Assembly: GCA_002788515.1 (NCBI GenBank)
Contig: PFRJ01000106.1
Coordinates: 1-11,643, forward strand
Source: Nitrosopumilales archaeon CG_4_9_14_0_2_um_filter_34_16
GTDB lineage: Archaea > Thermoproteota > Nitrososphaeria > Nitrososphaerales > Nitrosopumilaceae
Reading direction: 5' to 3'
Length of the DNA stretch: 11,643 bases
The translations under genes and the position numbers were made by a program. This document shows, in pieces, positions 1 to 10,906 of this stretch. Position 1 is the stretch's first letter. The number at the start of each line of letters is the position of its first letter. Below the pieces are notes generated by a model. That model worked only from the letters and a program-made list of their open reading frames with translations. It had not been told where the DNA came from and did not search any database.

Positions 1-855
1 TGGCATAATGCTAAGTCTTGATTTTGCAGATACTGCAATTATTGAGATAATTGCTACTGCTAGAATCATGGCTGCAATTGTACCAAATTCTGGGACTACA
101 ACTCCGTCTTTGATCTCTACTTCAGTTGAAGCAGTATATTTTGGATCGTCAAATTGTCGTACACTTACAGTGTAACTACCATCTTGTTTCCATAATGATC
201 CACCCACTGTGATTGTTGCAGTAAATTCTCCATCAAGCATTGGCGATATTTGAGCTACTTTTACCACATTTCCATTTGGTGCTGTTACCTTTAATGTAAT
301 GTCTTGGCTCACTCTATCAGTTTTTCCGGTAACCTCAAACATTGTAGAACCATTCTCGACAATTATTGCATCGAGCATAATTCCTACATCTGTTGCAGCA
401 TTGTTTGTATTTTGTAGAAATATTCCAGATTCTAAATTAGATTCAGATACGGAAGTTCTTTCAGTCAAACCATTTGCTACTCCAACAAGAACGTTTAGTG
501 TGTATAATGAATTTTTACCTACTCCTTGCATTGCAGTAATTTCATAGAGTCCATTCTCGGTCCATGTTGATCCGATTTTGAATTCTTTTACAAAATTACC
601 TTCGTCATCTGGTGATATTTGATCAACAGCTACGACATTATTTCCACTTGGAGATGTCACTCTAAATGTAATATCTGTAAGACTAGAAACTGTTTTACCT
701 GTAACGGTAATGGTGTCTGAGCCTTTATCGGCTGTTGCTGTGATCATCATTCCTTGACTTTGAGCAAAAGCATCTTGTTGAATTGAGGTCATTGAAATTA
801 ATGACAGTGCCATTAGGGTTATTGCCATTGATGTCGTAGAACGTTTAAAATTCAT
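1..855 (-). CDS. PEFG-CTERM surface protein with two Ig-like repeats (3' end outside window)
   Basis: Secreted, probably cell-surface protein; specific role unknown. I read an open minus-strand frame of 285 codons that runs off position 1. From ATG at 855 there is a basic n-region (MNFKR), a hydrophobic core and a likely signal-peptidase site after AFA (about residue 31). Residues 36-125 and 164-248 are two related beta-sandwich-type repeats, each with a P-S/N-G-N-x-V turn, an I-S-P-x-x-D/E-G strand and a G-x-Y near the end. The C terminus has the tripartite sorting signal: PEFG at 255-258, a hydrophobic helix, then basic residues (K-S-R). Only a few codons should be missing, because the neighbouring paralog ends three residues after the equivalent I. 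An in-frame ATG at 873 adds six residues, but the TATA box is too close to it. PEFG-CTERM proteins are thought to be processed by an archaeosortase-type enzyme; this is family knowledge, not shown here. Confidence 0.88.
   Translation of the reverse strand, partial: MNFKRSTTSMAITLMALSLISMTSIQQDAFAQSQGMMITATADKGSDTITVTGKTVSSLTDITFRVTSPSGNNVVAVDQISPDDEGNFVKEFKIGSTWTENGLYEITAMQGVGKNSLYTLNVLVGVANGLTERTSVSESNLESGIFLQNTNNAATDVGIMLDAIIVENGSTMFEVTGKTDRVSQDITLKVTAPNGNVVKVAQISPMLDGEFTATITVGGSLWKQDGSYTVSVRQFDDPKYTASTEVEIKDGVVVPEFGTIAAMILAVAIISIIAVSAKSRLSIMP
18..101 (-). repeat. 84-bp identical 3' module, copy 1
   Basis: This stretch is identical, base for base, to 991-1074. Extending the alignment to position 1 adds only three mismatches (positions 4, 10 and 17). 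It encodes VVPEFG, the membrane helix and the start of the basic tail of the PEFG-CTERM signal. Just upstream in the reading direction the two genes differ strongly. Confidence 0.95.
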
Positions 856-887
856 CCTATTCTCAACCAACATTATTGCTATTTATG

Positions 888-899
888 TATATTTAAAAA
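888..899 (-). promoter_or_regulatory. TATA box of the first PEFG-CTERM gene
   Basis: The minus strand reads TTTTTAAATATA. The TTTAAATA core is centred near 893-894, so transcription should start near 867-869 if the usual archaeal spacing of about 26 bases holds. That gives a leader of about 12 bases before ATG 855 and places the start downstream of ATG 873, which supports 855 as the start codon. Confidence 0.5.
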
Positions 900-940
900 T
901 GGACTTGGGTGATCTTAATGGGATCTGATTGTCTAATTAT

Positions 941-958
941 TTAAAAATAGAAAAAAGA
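941..958 (-). terminator. T-rich terminator after the second PEFG-CTERM gene
   Basis: Read on the minus strand, the tract begins seven bases after the stop codon at 965 and carries a run of six T and then a run of five T, with no strong hairpin. This is the usual form of archaeal intrinsic termination. Its distal end (TTTAAATA at 945-938) could instead be a second, upstream TATA box for the gene at 855. Confidence 0.5.
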
Positions 959-959
959 T
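945..959 (-). repeat. 15-bp direct repeat, copy 1
   Basis: The minus strand reads ATCTTTTTTCTATTT, identical to 1855-1869. One copy lies upstream of each PEFG-CTERM gene, 90 and 54 bases before the chosen start codons. This fits a duplicated gene unit that included some 5' flank, although the motif is of low complexity. Confidence 0.6.
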
Positions 960-964
960 GAAAT

Positions 965-1801
965 TTAGTATCTTGGTATAATACTAAGTTTTGATTTTGC
1001 AGATACTGCAATTATTGAGATAATTGCTACTGCTAGAATCATGGCTGCAATTGTACCAAATTCTGGGACTACAAAGGTACCAATTATTTCAATTTCTTCA
1101 GTTCCAGCAGGGAATTCTATGGTAATTGTTCTGTCTGTTGCTGTAGTTATTTCATCAAAGTCTGCAGCTTCTTCTTGGTCAATTAAGACAAAGACTTCTA
1201 CGTCAATACCATCCTCTACTGAATCAAACACAGTTCTAGGAATTGTTAGGGTTAGCATACCATCCTCGGTAGCATCGATAGAAATGATTAGTGATTTTGC
1301 ATCAAAATCAGGTATGATGTTTAGTAATTTTCCACCTGTTATTGAATAACCTATCAGATCTGTGGCTCCCTCTACTAGTACTGTTTTATCCGTTACATTA
1401 GACAACCCGCCTTTTGGTGGTACTGTTGATCCGCCAAATTCAAATGATGTTGTTGCTGAACGGTTTTCTGTTCCATACTGAACTGTAATTGTGTATGATC
1501 CTTCTGCTTTCATTAATCCACCACCAGCTGTAAACTCAGTACTGAATTTTTTATCAGCACCAACTGTAACTTGTGCAATTGATACCAAGTTTCCATTAGG
1601 AGCCTTGACAATTACACTTACTGGGGTTTGTGAATACAGATCTCTCACTTCTCCTGTTACTGTAACTATCTCTCCTTCTGAATAGGATGATTTGTCTGTA
1701 GTAACAACAATTGAGCTTTGTATTTGTCCAAATACGGGTGCGACACCAATACTTGCAATTAAAATTGCAGATAAGGCAAACACCATTAGATGAGCTTTCA
1801 T
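965..1801 (-). CDS. PEFG-CTERM surface protein with Ig-like domain and a second conserved-looking domain
   Basis: Secreted surface protein of 278 residues; specific function unknown. Signal peptide about 1-25 (hydrophobic core, site after VFG). Residues 31-122 form an Ig-like unit with the pattern D-K-S-x-Y-x-x-G-x-x-V-x-V-x-G, then P-N-G and G-S-Y-T-I. Residues 140-240 are a different acidic domain with Y-S-I-T-G-G near 152 and D-G-M-L-T-L-T-I-P-R at 180-189, a pattern I associate with other thaumarchaeal PEFG proteins (from memory). PEFG is at 246-249, followed by a membrane helix of about 18 residues and a tail with K-S-K and a terminal PRY. The start is ATG 1801; the codon before it (TTG at 1804) is also open but less likely, because the TATA box is placed for transcription to begin at about 1802. 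The downstream neighbour on this strand is a paralog, 109 bases away. Confidence 0.9.
   Translation of the reverse strand: MKAHLMVFALSAILIASIGVAPVFGQIQSSIVVTTDKSSYSEGEIVTVTGEVRDLYSQTPVSVIVKAPNGNLVSIAQVTVGADKKFSTEFTAGGGLMKAEGSYTITVQYGTENRSATTSFEFGGSTVPPKGGLSNVTDKTVLVEGATDLIGYSITGGKLLNIIPDFDAKSLIISIDATEDGMLTLTIPRTVFDSVEDGIDVEVFVLIDQEEAADFDEITTATDRTITIEFPAGTEEIEIIGTFVVPEFGTIAAMILAVAIISIIAVSAKSKLSIIPRY
991..1074 (-). repeat. 84-bp identical 3' module, copy 2
   Basis: Identical to 18-101 with no gap, including all silent codon positions. It covers the coding sequence of the PEFG motif, the transmembrane segment and the first tail residues. The copies are 973 bases apart in the same orientation. 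Confidence 0.95.
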
Positions 1802-1824
1802 CAATTTTACGCCTAAATTTATAC

Positions 1825-1831
1825 TATTTAA
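1825..1831 (-). promoter_or_regulatory. TATA box of the second PEFG-CTERM gene
   Basis: The minus strand reads TTAAATA, centred at 1828, 27 bases before the ATG at 1801. At normal archaeal spacing this gives a leaderless or nearly leaderless mRNA. A second A/T-rich box (TATAAATTT, 1823-1815) would start transcription inside the gene and is less likely. Confidence 0.5.
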
Positions 1832-1854
1832 GGTTGTGAAAAAATTTATTGACT

Positions 1855-1869
1855 AAATAGAAAAAAGAT
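1855..1869 (-). repeat. 15-bp direct repeat, copy 2
   Basis: Identical to 945-959. It lies in the divergent intergenic region, about 30 bases upstream of the TATA box of the minus-strand gene. Being T-rich it could be partly coincidental. Confidence 0.55.
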
Positions 1870-1895
1870 AGCTTTTTGGCAAATTTCAAATTACA

Positions 1896-1904
1896 TATAT
1901 ATTA
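1896..1904 (+). promoter_or_regulatory. Candidate TATA box of the RNA polymerase operon
   Basis: ATATATATT lies here in an A/T-rich context. Transcription would begin near 1926 and give a leader of about 55 bases for rpoH, which fits the presence of a GGAG ribosome-binding site. An alternative box at 1949-1957 (TACATTTAA) would give a leaderless rpoH mRNA starting near 1979. The two cannot be separated by eye. Confidence 0.4.
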
Positions 1905-1949
1905 ACCCGAGCGTGAATTTTTGACAGTTTGTGTGTATTATTTTCTATT

Positions 1950-1967
1950 ACATTTAATGTTCGACAT
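1950..1967. promoter_or_regulatory. Overlapping short inverted repeats upstream of rpoH
   Basis: ACATTTAATGT (1950-1960) is palindromic around its central T. ATGT-TCG-ACAT (1957-1967) is palindromic around TCG and shares the middle half-site. The result is three ACAT/ATGT half-sites in 18 bases, just before the rpoH start. This could be an operator or chance in A/T-rich DNA; no regulator is suggested by the window. Confidence 0.25.
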
Positions 1968-1980
1968 GGAGAAACTGTAA
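1957..1980 (+). other. Seven-codon upstream ORF abutting rpoH
   Basis: ATG at 1957 opens a tiny frame reading MFDMEKL and then TAA at 1978-1980, directly followed by the rpoH ATG. A second in-frame ATG is at 1966. The rpoH ribosome-binding site lies inside it. If the mRNA starts upstream (see the TATA box at 1896-1904), this could be a translated leader coupled to rpoH; if the mRNA is leaderless it does not exist. A frame this short occurs often by chance. Confidence 0.2.
1968..1971 (+). promoter_or_regulatory. Shine-Dalgarno site of rpoH
   Basis: GGAG ends nine bases before the ATG at 1981, an acceptable spacing. It supports a leadered mRNA and this start codon. Confidence 0.5.
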
Positions 1981-2232
1981 ATGGCAACTAAGAAAAATCA
2001 AGTTCTAGTACCTGATCATGTATATGTTCCAAAACATGAAATTATTACTAAACAAGAAGCTGAAGAAGTTTTAAAAAAATACAATTGTAAGCCCACTGAG
2101 TTACCTCTAATCTTTGTCAATGATCCTGCAATTATGGGACTAGGTGTAAAACCTGGAGATATGATCAAGATTACCAGAGCAAGTCCAACTGCTGGTGAAA
2201 GTCTCTATTACAGATATGTGGTGGAAGTCTAA
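1981..2232 (+). CDS. rpoH: DNA-directed RNA polymerase subunit H (Rpb5 homologue)
   Basis: Small subunit of the archaeal RNA polymerase, equivalent to the C-terminal assembly domain of eukaryotic Rpb5. It sits on the lower jaw, bound to the large subunit, in the cytoplasm. The 83-residue length is normal for archaeal H, which lacks the N-terminal domain of Rpb5. The family signature is clear in the C-terminal half: residues about 44-83 contain F-V-N-D-P-A-I, then G-V-K-P-G-D-M-I-K-I-x-R and S-P-T-A-G-E-S-L-Y-Y-R-Y-V-V. The N-terminal part has the usual V-P-x-H motif (VPKHEI). The gene is first in the polymerase operon, as in nearly all archaea, and its TAA is followed with no gap by the rpoB ATG, suggesting coupled translation. 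Nothing odd in the protein itself; the leader before it is described separately. Confidence 0.97.
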   Translation: MATKKNQVLVPDHVYVPKHEIITKQEAEEVLKKYNCKPTELPLIFVNDPAIMGLGVKPGDMIKITRASPTAGESLYYRYVVEV

Positions 2233-5200
2233 ATGGTAGATCCTTCAACTAAGCGTTGGCCAGTAATTCAAGATATTTTAAAACGTGAGGGTATTGCACG
2301 TCAACACCTTAACTCTTTTGATGAATTTTTAGAAAGAGGACTTCAAAGTATCATTAACGAAGTTGGTCAAATTGATATTGAAAATGCAGAATATCCTTAC
2401 AAAATCCAATTAGGTAAAGTTAAACTTCAACAACCTAGAATGATGGAACTTGATGGTTCTATCACTCATATCACTCCAGCTGAAGCACGATTGAGAAATG
2501 TTTCTTATTCTGCACCTGTAATGATGGAGGCGAGTGTTGTTGAAGATGGAAAAATCTTAGAATCTAGATTTGTACATATTGGTGATGTTCCAGTAATGGC
2601 AAAATCAAATGCTTGCATATTACATAACTTCTCTACTCAAAAATTAATTGAACACGGTGAAGATCCAAATGATCCTGGTGGTTATTTTATCATTAATGGT
2701 TCAGAACGAGTTATTGTCGGACTAGAGGATCTTTCTTACAATAAAATAATTGTTGACAGAGAAACTGTTGGCGGAAACATTGTTTTCAAAGCTAAAGTAT
2801 ATTCTTCAATTGTTGGCTATCGAGCAAAACTAGAACTTGTTATGAAAAGTGACGGATTGATTGTTGCCAGAATTCCTGGTTCCCCAGTTGATATTCCAGT
2901 TGTCACATTAATGAGAGCACTTGGATTAGAATCTGATAGAGAAATTGCTTCTGTGGTTTCACTAGTTGACGATATTCAAGATGAATTAGAAGGCTCATTT
3001 GAAAAAGCAGGTGATGTACCAACATCCAAAGATGCTATTGTCTATATCAGTAAAAGAATCGCACCTGGAATGTTAGAAGAATTCCAAATAAAACGTGCTG
3101 AAACTTTACTTGATTGGGGATTGTTACCTCATTTGGGTAAACATCCTGAAAATAGAAAAGAGAAAGCACAATTCTTAGGTGAAGCAGCTTGTAAACTATT
3201 AGAACTAAAACTTGGTTGGATTACCCCTGATGACAAAGATCATTATGGAAATAAAGTAATCAAATTTGCAGGACAAATGTTAGCAGACTTGTTTAGAACT
3301 GCATTTAGAAATTTAGTAAGAGACATGAAATATCAATTGGAAAGATCAGGTCAAAAACGTGGAATCAATGCAGTTGCTGCAGCCATCCGTCCTGGAATAA
3401 TTACTGACAAACTAAACAATGCTATTGCAACAGGAAACTGGGGTAGAGGTCGTGTTGGTGTTACACAATTACTTGATAGAACCAACTATCTTTCAACCAT
3501 TAGTCATCTTAGAAGAATTCAGTCTCCGCTTAGCAGAACACAACCAAACTTTGAGGCAAGAGATTTGCACTCTACACACTTTGGAAGAATTTGTCCTAGT
3601 GAAACTCCAGAAGGATCCAACTGTGGTTTGGTAAAAAACTTGGCACTATCTGGAATTATTTCAGTTAATGTTCCATCTGAAGAGATTGTGGAAAAGCTCT
3701 ATGATCTTGGAACCATTCATTTCTTTGATGCAAAAGAAGACTTGAAAAAAGACGGAACTAGAATATTCGTAGATGGCCGTCTTATTGGATACTACAAAGA
3801 TGGTGCAGAATTAGCCGAATCTCTTAGAGAACTCAGAAGAAATTCCAAGATTCATCCACATGTTGGAATCTCATTCCACAAATCTGAAATTGAAGGTTCA
3901 ACAAAAAGATTGTATGTTAATTGTAATGCAGGAAGAGTCTTACGACCATTAATAATTATTAAAGATAACAAACCATTACTCACTTCAGAGTTACTAGACA
4001 AAATTTCTAAAAAATTACTCTCTTGGACTGATCTATTGAGAATGGGTGTTTTAGAAATGATTGATGCAAACGAAGAAGAAAACTGCTATGTTACTTTGGA
4101 CGAAAAAGATGCAAAGAAACACACTCACTTGGAAGTATTTCCACCAGCTATTCTAGGTGCAGGTGCTTCTATCATTCCTTATCCTGAACACAATCAATCT
4201 CCAAGAAATACTTACGAATCTGCAATGGCAAAACAGAGTTTAGGATTTTCCACACCTATGATGAATACCAGTACTTATGTCAGACAACACTTTATGCTAT
4301 ATCCACAAGTTCCAATTGTTAACACAAAAGCAATGAAACTATTAGGATTGGAAGATAGACCTGCAGGACAGAACTGTGTTGTTGCAGTATTACCATTTGA
4401 TGGTTACAATATTGAAGATGCTATTGTGTTAAGTAAAGCATCAGTTGATAGAGGACTGGGTAGAACATTTTTCTATAGAATCTATGATGCTGAAGCAAAA
4501 CAATATCCTGGTGGAATGCGTGATACTTTTGAAATTCCTAATGCTGAAGACAACATTAGAGGTTACAAAGGAGAGCGCGCATATAGGTTACTAGAAGATG
4601 ATGGAGTAGTTGCATCTGAAGCTCCAGTTAAAGGTGGAGATATTCTAATTGGAAAAACTAGTCCTCCTAGATTTATGGAAGAGTATAGGGAGTTCGAATC
4701 CTCTGGTCCATACAGACGAGATACTTCTATTGGTGTGAGACCTTCTGAAACTGGAGTTATTGACACTGTAGTTATGACTCAATCTAATGAAGGTGGAAAA
4801 ATGTATAAAATTAGAGCAAGGGATATGAGAATTCCTGAAATTGGTGATAAATTTGCATCAAGACATGGACAAAAAGGTGTACTGGGAATTTTAGCTAAAG
4901 CAGAAGACTTGCCATATACTGCAAACGGAATGTCTCCAGATGTTTTGATTAATCCACATGCATTTCCTTCAAGAATGACTGTTGGTATGATGATGGAATC
5001 TATCTGTGGTAAAGCTGCAGCATTACGTGGAACAAGATTTGATGGTTCTGCATTTGTTGGAGAAAAAATGGATGAAGTTAAAGAAGTAATGGATGCACAT
5101 GATTTCAAATATTCTGGTAAAGAAATAATGTATGACGGAAGAACTGGAAAATCATTCCCGGTTGAAGTTTTCATTGGTGTTGTATATTATCAAAAACTAC

Positions 5201-5579
5201 ATCATATGGTTGCAGATAAAATCCATGCAAGAGCACGTGGACAAGTTCAGATGTTAACTAAACAGCCAACTGAAGGAAGAGCAAGAGGTGGTGGATTAAG
5301 ATTTGGTGAAATGGAGAGAGACTGTTTAATTGCTTATGGTGCATCAATGATTCTAAAAGATAGGTTGCTAGATGAATCTGACAAGTCTGATATCTTTGTA
5401 TGTGAAAGATGTGGATTAGTTGCATATCATGATGTTAAACAAAGAAAATATGTTTGCAGAGTTTGTGGTGATAAAGCTAAAGTTTCATCAGTATCTGTAG
5501 CATATGCGTTCAAATTACTCTTACAAGAAATGCAAAGTCTTAATGTTGCACCTCGTTTGTTAATTAAGGAGAAAATATA

Positions 5580-5580
<1 letters not shown>
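2233..5580 (+). CDS. rpoB: DNA-directed RNA polymerase subunit B, unsplit
   Basis: Second largest catalytic subunit of RNA polymerase (Rpb2/bacterial beta homologue), forming one side of the DNA cleft, the wall and part of the active site. At 1115 residues it is full length and not split into B' and B'' as in many methanogens and halophiles. Landmarks: fork-loop region with SETPEG at 456-461; FDGYNIEDA at 722-730; the highly conserved GDKFASRHGQKG at 871-882, which lies by the active site; RFGEMERD in the anchor region; and a C-terminal clamp zinc site with C1057, C1060, C1075 and C1078. I see no intein, frameshift or missing core motif. The start abuts the rpoH stop, with GGTGG seven bases upstream as a possible ribosome-binding site inside rpoH. 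The stop overlaps the rpoA start by one base (TAATG), so the two largest subunits are probably made in equal amounts by translational coupling. Confidence 0.98.
5566..5571 (+). promoter_or_regulatory. Shine-Dalgarno site of rpoA
   Basis: AAGGAG lies within the last codons of rpoB, eight bases before the ATG at 5580. It fixes the rpoA start at the one-base overlap and is the best ribosome-binding site in the window, as expected for an operon-internal gene. Confidence 0.7.
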
Positions 5581-9371
<3,791 letters not shown>

Positions 9372-9398
9372 GAGAATAGTTAGAATTAGGTAATACTT

Positions 9399-9629
9399 AT
9401 GGCAGATGAAATTTCGACTTTAATGACTAATAGTAAAGACAAAGTAATCTTACTTAGATTGAGAAATGCTCAAACTATTCAGGGTGTACTCCAAGATTTT
9501 GACATTCACATGAATTTGACACTAGAGAATGCAGAAGATATCTCTGATGGAAAAAATATTGGTCTTGGAAAGATTTTGTTGCGTGGAGATAACATTTTAG
9601 CAGTTTCACTTCCTGAAGACGAATCATAG
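9399..9629 (+). CDS. Sm-like (LSm) archaeal RNA-binding protein
   Basis: Archaeal Sm protein, expected to form a heptameric ring that binds U-rich single-stranded RNA in the cytoplasm; its precise RNA partners are unknown. The 76 residues cover just the Sm fold. Sm1: about residues 15-48, with V-x-L-x-L-R-N-x-x-x-x-x-G-x-L and the RNA-binding D-x-H-M-N-L (FDIHMNL). Sm2: about 58-71, with L-R-G-D-N at 62-66, followed by I-L-A-V-S-L. A weak ribosome-binding site (AGGT) lies seven bases before the ATG. It follows rpoA closely on the same strand with no terminator or TATA box I can see between them, so it is probably the last gene of the polymerase operon. In many archaea the genes after the A subunit are rpl30e, nusA and rps12, which are absent here. 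Confidence 0.93.
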   Translation: MADEISTLMTNSKDKVILLRLRNAQTIQGVLQDFDIHMNLTLENAEDISDGKNIGLGKILLRGDNILAVSLPEDES

Positions 9630-9642
9630 AATTTTTCATTAA
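9630..9642 (+). terminator. Candidate weak T-run terminator of the polymerase operon
   Basis: Five T (9632-9636) follow directly after the LSm stop codon, with no hairpin. This is short for an archaeal terminator, but it is the only T-run before the next promoter. Confidence 0.3.
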
Positions 9643-9643
9643 A

Positions 9644-9651
9644 CATTAAAT
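9644..9651 (+). promoter_or_regulatory. TATA box of the secreted protein at 9674
   Basis: CATTAAAT is centred about 27 bases before the ATG at 9674 and only 12 before the alternative ATG at 9659. Normal archaeal spacing therefore predicts a leaderless mRNA starting at 9674. Confidence 0.4.
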
Positions 9652-9673
9652 CCGTTGCATGCTAATTTTTAAC

Positions 9674-10855
9674 ATGTCATTGGTTTTACTCCTTTTACCG
9701 CTGATTCTCTTTCCTGCTTTTGGGGAATTAATTCCTGATTATAATGATCCTTACTCTCCAATTTTTACTGATAAACCCGTTTACACTTGGACTGATAAAA
9801 TCAAAATGACGATAATATCTCCAAGCTGGAACACTGATACCCATTTGATTGATTCAATTGGAAATACTGAAGATCATCCAATCAAAGTTGGCACTTCCAA
9901 TTATTTTCTAAAACCTTATAGATTCACTGAAACAGATGTAAATTCAGGAATTTTTACTGCAGAAGTTGTACTTACAGGTTTCTCTCATGATGTTGATGGT
10001 GATGGTGATGCAGATACTAATCCTAGAACATTTGGTACTGGTCCTACTAGTGGATTTTTAGAAGTTGACAGAGATTCTTCAATAACTATTTCATTTGAGT
10101 TTGCAAATGGCGTTGTGTTGACAAAATCTGTTCCTATAAGTTGGAATCTTGGGACCATTGATTTTTTAAACGAACCCATTTTTTCCGACAACTCTGTAAC
10201 GATTCGTGTCATTGATACAGATATGAATCTGAATCCTGAAGCAATAGATCATCTATCCATACATATTATTTCGGATTCTGATGTTGCAGGAATAAACGTG
10301 AATGCGATTGAAACGTCTGAAAATTCTGGATATTTTGTTGCCACTGTTTCATTATCTCAAAATTCACCATCAAGTGGCAATAGACTATATGTTTTTCCTG
10401 GAGATGAAATATCTGCTAAATATGATGATCATACATTACCAAAACCCTTTTCAAAGTCCGATAGTTTAGAAATTAAAACATCTACCAATGTTGACTCATC
10501 TATACCTCCACTTGAACGACTAAATAATTCCTCTCCTAAATTCTCAGATAGTTTTGGTAATGCTTTAGAATCGTTTTCATCAAATATTCAAATGCAAATA
10601 GTTGGAACCATTAAAAATGATCATAATCTCAAACAAAACTTTGTTTACATCTTTCAAGTCAAAAATGCTGATAATTATGTTGAATCTATTTCATGGATTC
10701 AAGGTGAACTCTTACCAGAACAAAGTCTAGATGTTTCTCAATCTTGGATCCCGCCAAAATCTGGAATGTATGAAGTTGAAACATTTGTATGGAATTCCTT
10801 TGATAATCCTATGGCGCTTTCTCCTTTGATGTCAACTGAGATCACAGTTGAATGA
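9674..10855 (+). CDS. Secreted protein with internal duplication and acidic calcium-type loop
   Basis: Probably exported to the cell surface or medium; exact function unknown. From ATG 9674 it has 393 residues; an in-frame ATG at 9659 would add five (MLIFN). The start has a very hydrophobic signal segment (SLVLLLLPLILFPAFG) without a basic n-region. Two homologous beta-rich units follow, about 30-160 and 165-266. Each carries E-T-D/S-x-N-S-G-I/Y-F-x-A-x-V (from 86 and 213) and ends with a G-D-E or D-R-D-containing strand. The first unit also holds an acidic loop, D106-x-D-G-D-G-D-x-D114, similar to calcium loops of dockerin and thrombospondin type 3 repeats. Residues about 300-393 form a separate beta-type domain with FVYIFQVK, SWIPP and ETFVWNS. 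There is no C-terminal membrane helix or PEFG signal, so it is not anchored by that route. I recognise similar repeats from archaeal surface-layer-type proteins, but only by pattern. Confidence 0.85.
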   Translation: MSLVLLLLPLILFPAFGELIPDYNDPYSPIFTDKPVYTWTDKIKMTIISPSWNTDTHLIDSIGNTEDHPIKVGTSNYFLKPYRFTETDVNSGIFTAEVVLTGFSHDVDGDGDADTNPRTFGTGPTSGFLEVDRDSSITISFEFANGVVLTKSVPISWNLGTIDFLNEPIFSDNSVTIRVIDTDMNLNPEAIDHLSIHIISDSDVAGINVNAIETSENSGYFVATVSLSQNSPSSGNRLYVFPGDEISAKYDDHTLPKPFSKSDSLEIKTSTNVDSSIPPLERLNNSSPKFSDSFGNALESFSSNIQMQIVGTIKNDHNLKQNFVYIFQVKNADNYVESISWIQGELLPEQSLDVSQSWIPPKSGMYEVETFVWNSFDNPMALSPLMSTEITVE

Positions 10856-10878
10856 AAAGTATAATTTCTACGTGATTA

Positions 10879-10885
10879 TTAAATA
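10879..10885 (+). promoter_or_regulatory. TATA box of the GTG-started secreted protein
   Basis: TTAAATA is centred at 10882, 25 bases before the GTG at 10907. It sits in the 51-base gap after the previous stop codon. The spacing fits a leaderless mRNA that begins at the GTG and supports that start. Confidence 0.45.
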
Positions 10886-10906
10886 GAAAATTACGTTTTT
10901 ACCCGT

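Noticed and set aside
856..873. ATG at 873 as the start of the first PEFG gene
   Set aside because: The TATA box centre is only about 20 bases away, so transcription would start after this codon; ATG 855 gives a good signal peptide.
1041..1349. 102-codon plus-strand frame opposite the second PEFG gene
   Set aside because: It is a mirror of the coding strand, serine-rich and without a domain; the minus-strand protein has a signal peptide and sorting signal.
1861..1876. Hairpin from A-run and T-run (AAAAAG / CTTTTT)
   Set aside because: Only about six A/T-rich base pairs could form, which is expected by chance at this base composition.
4779..5174. 131-codon open frame antisense to rpoB
   Set aside because: It lies wholly inside a highly conserved part of rpoB (including the GDKF motif), has no promoter or ribosome-binding site, and its composition is what antisense codons of this gene give.
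10856..10906. Terminator or small RNA between the two last genes
   Set aside because: The 51 bases hold a TATA box but no hairpin and only one run of five T (10896-10900), which falls after the TATA box; too little for a terminator or RNA gene.
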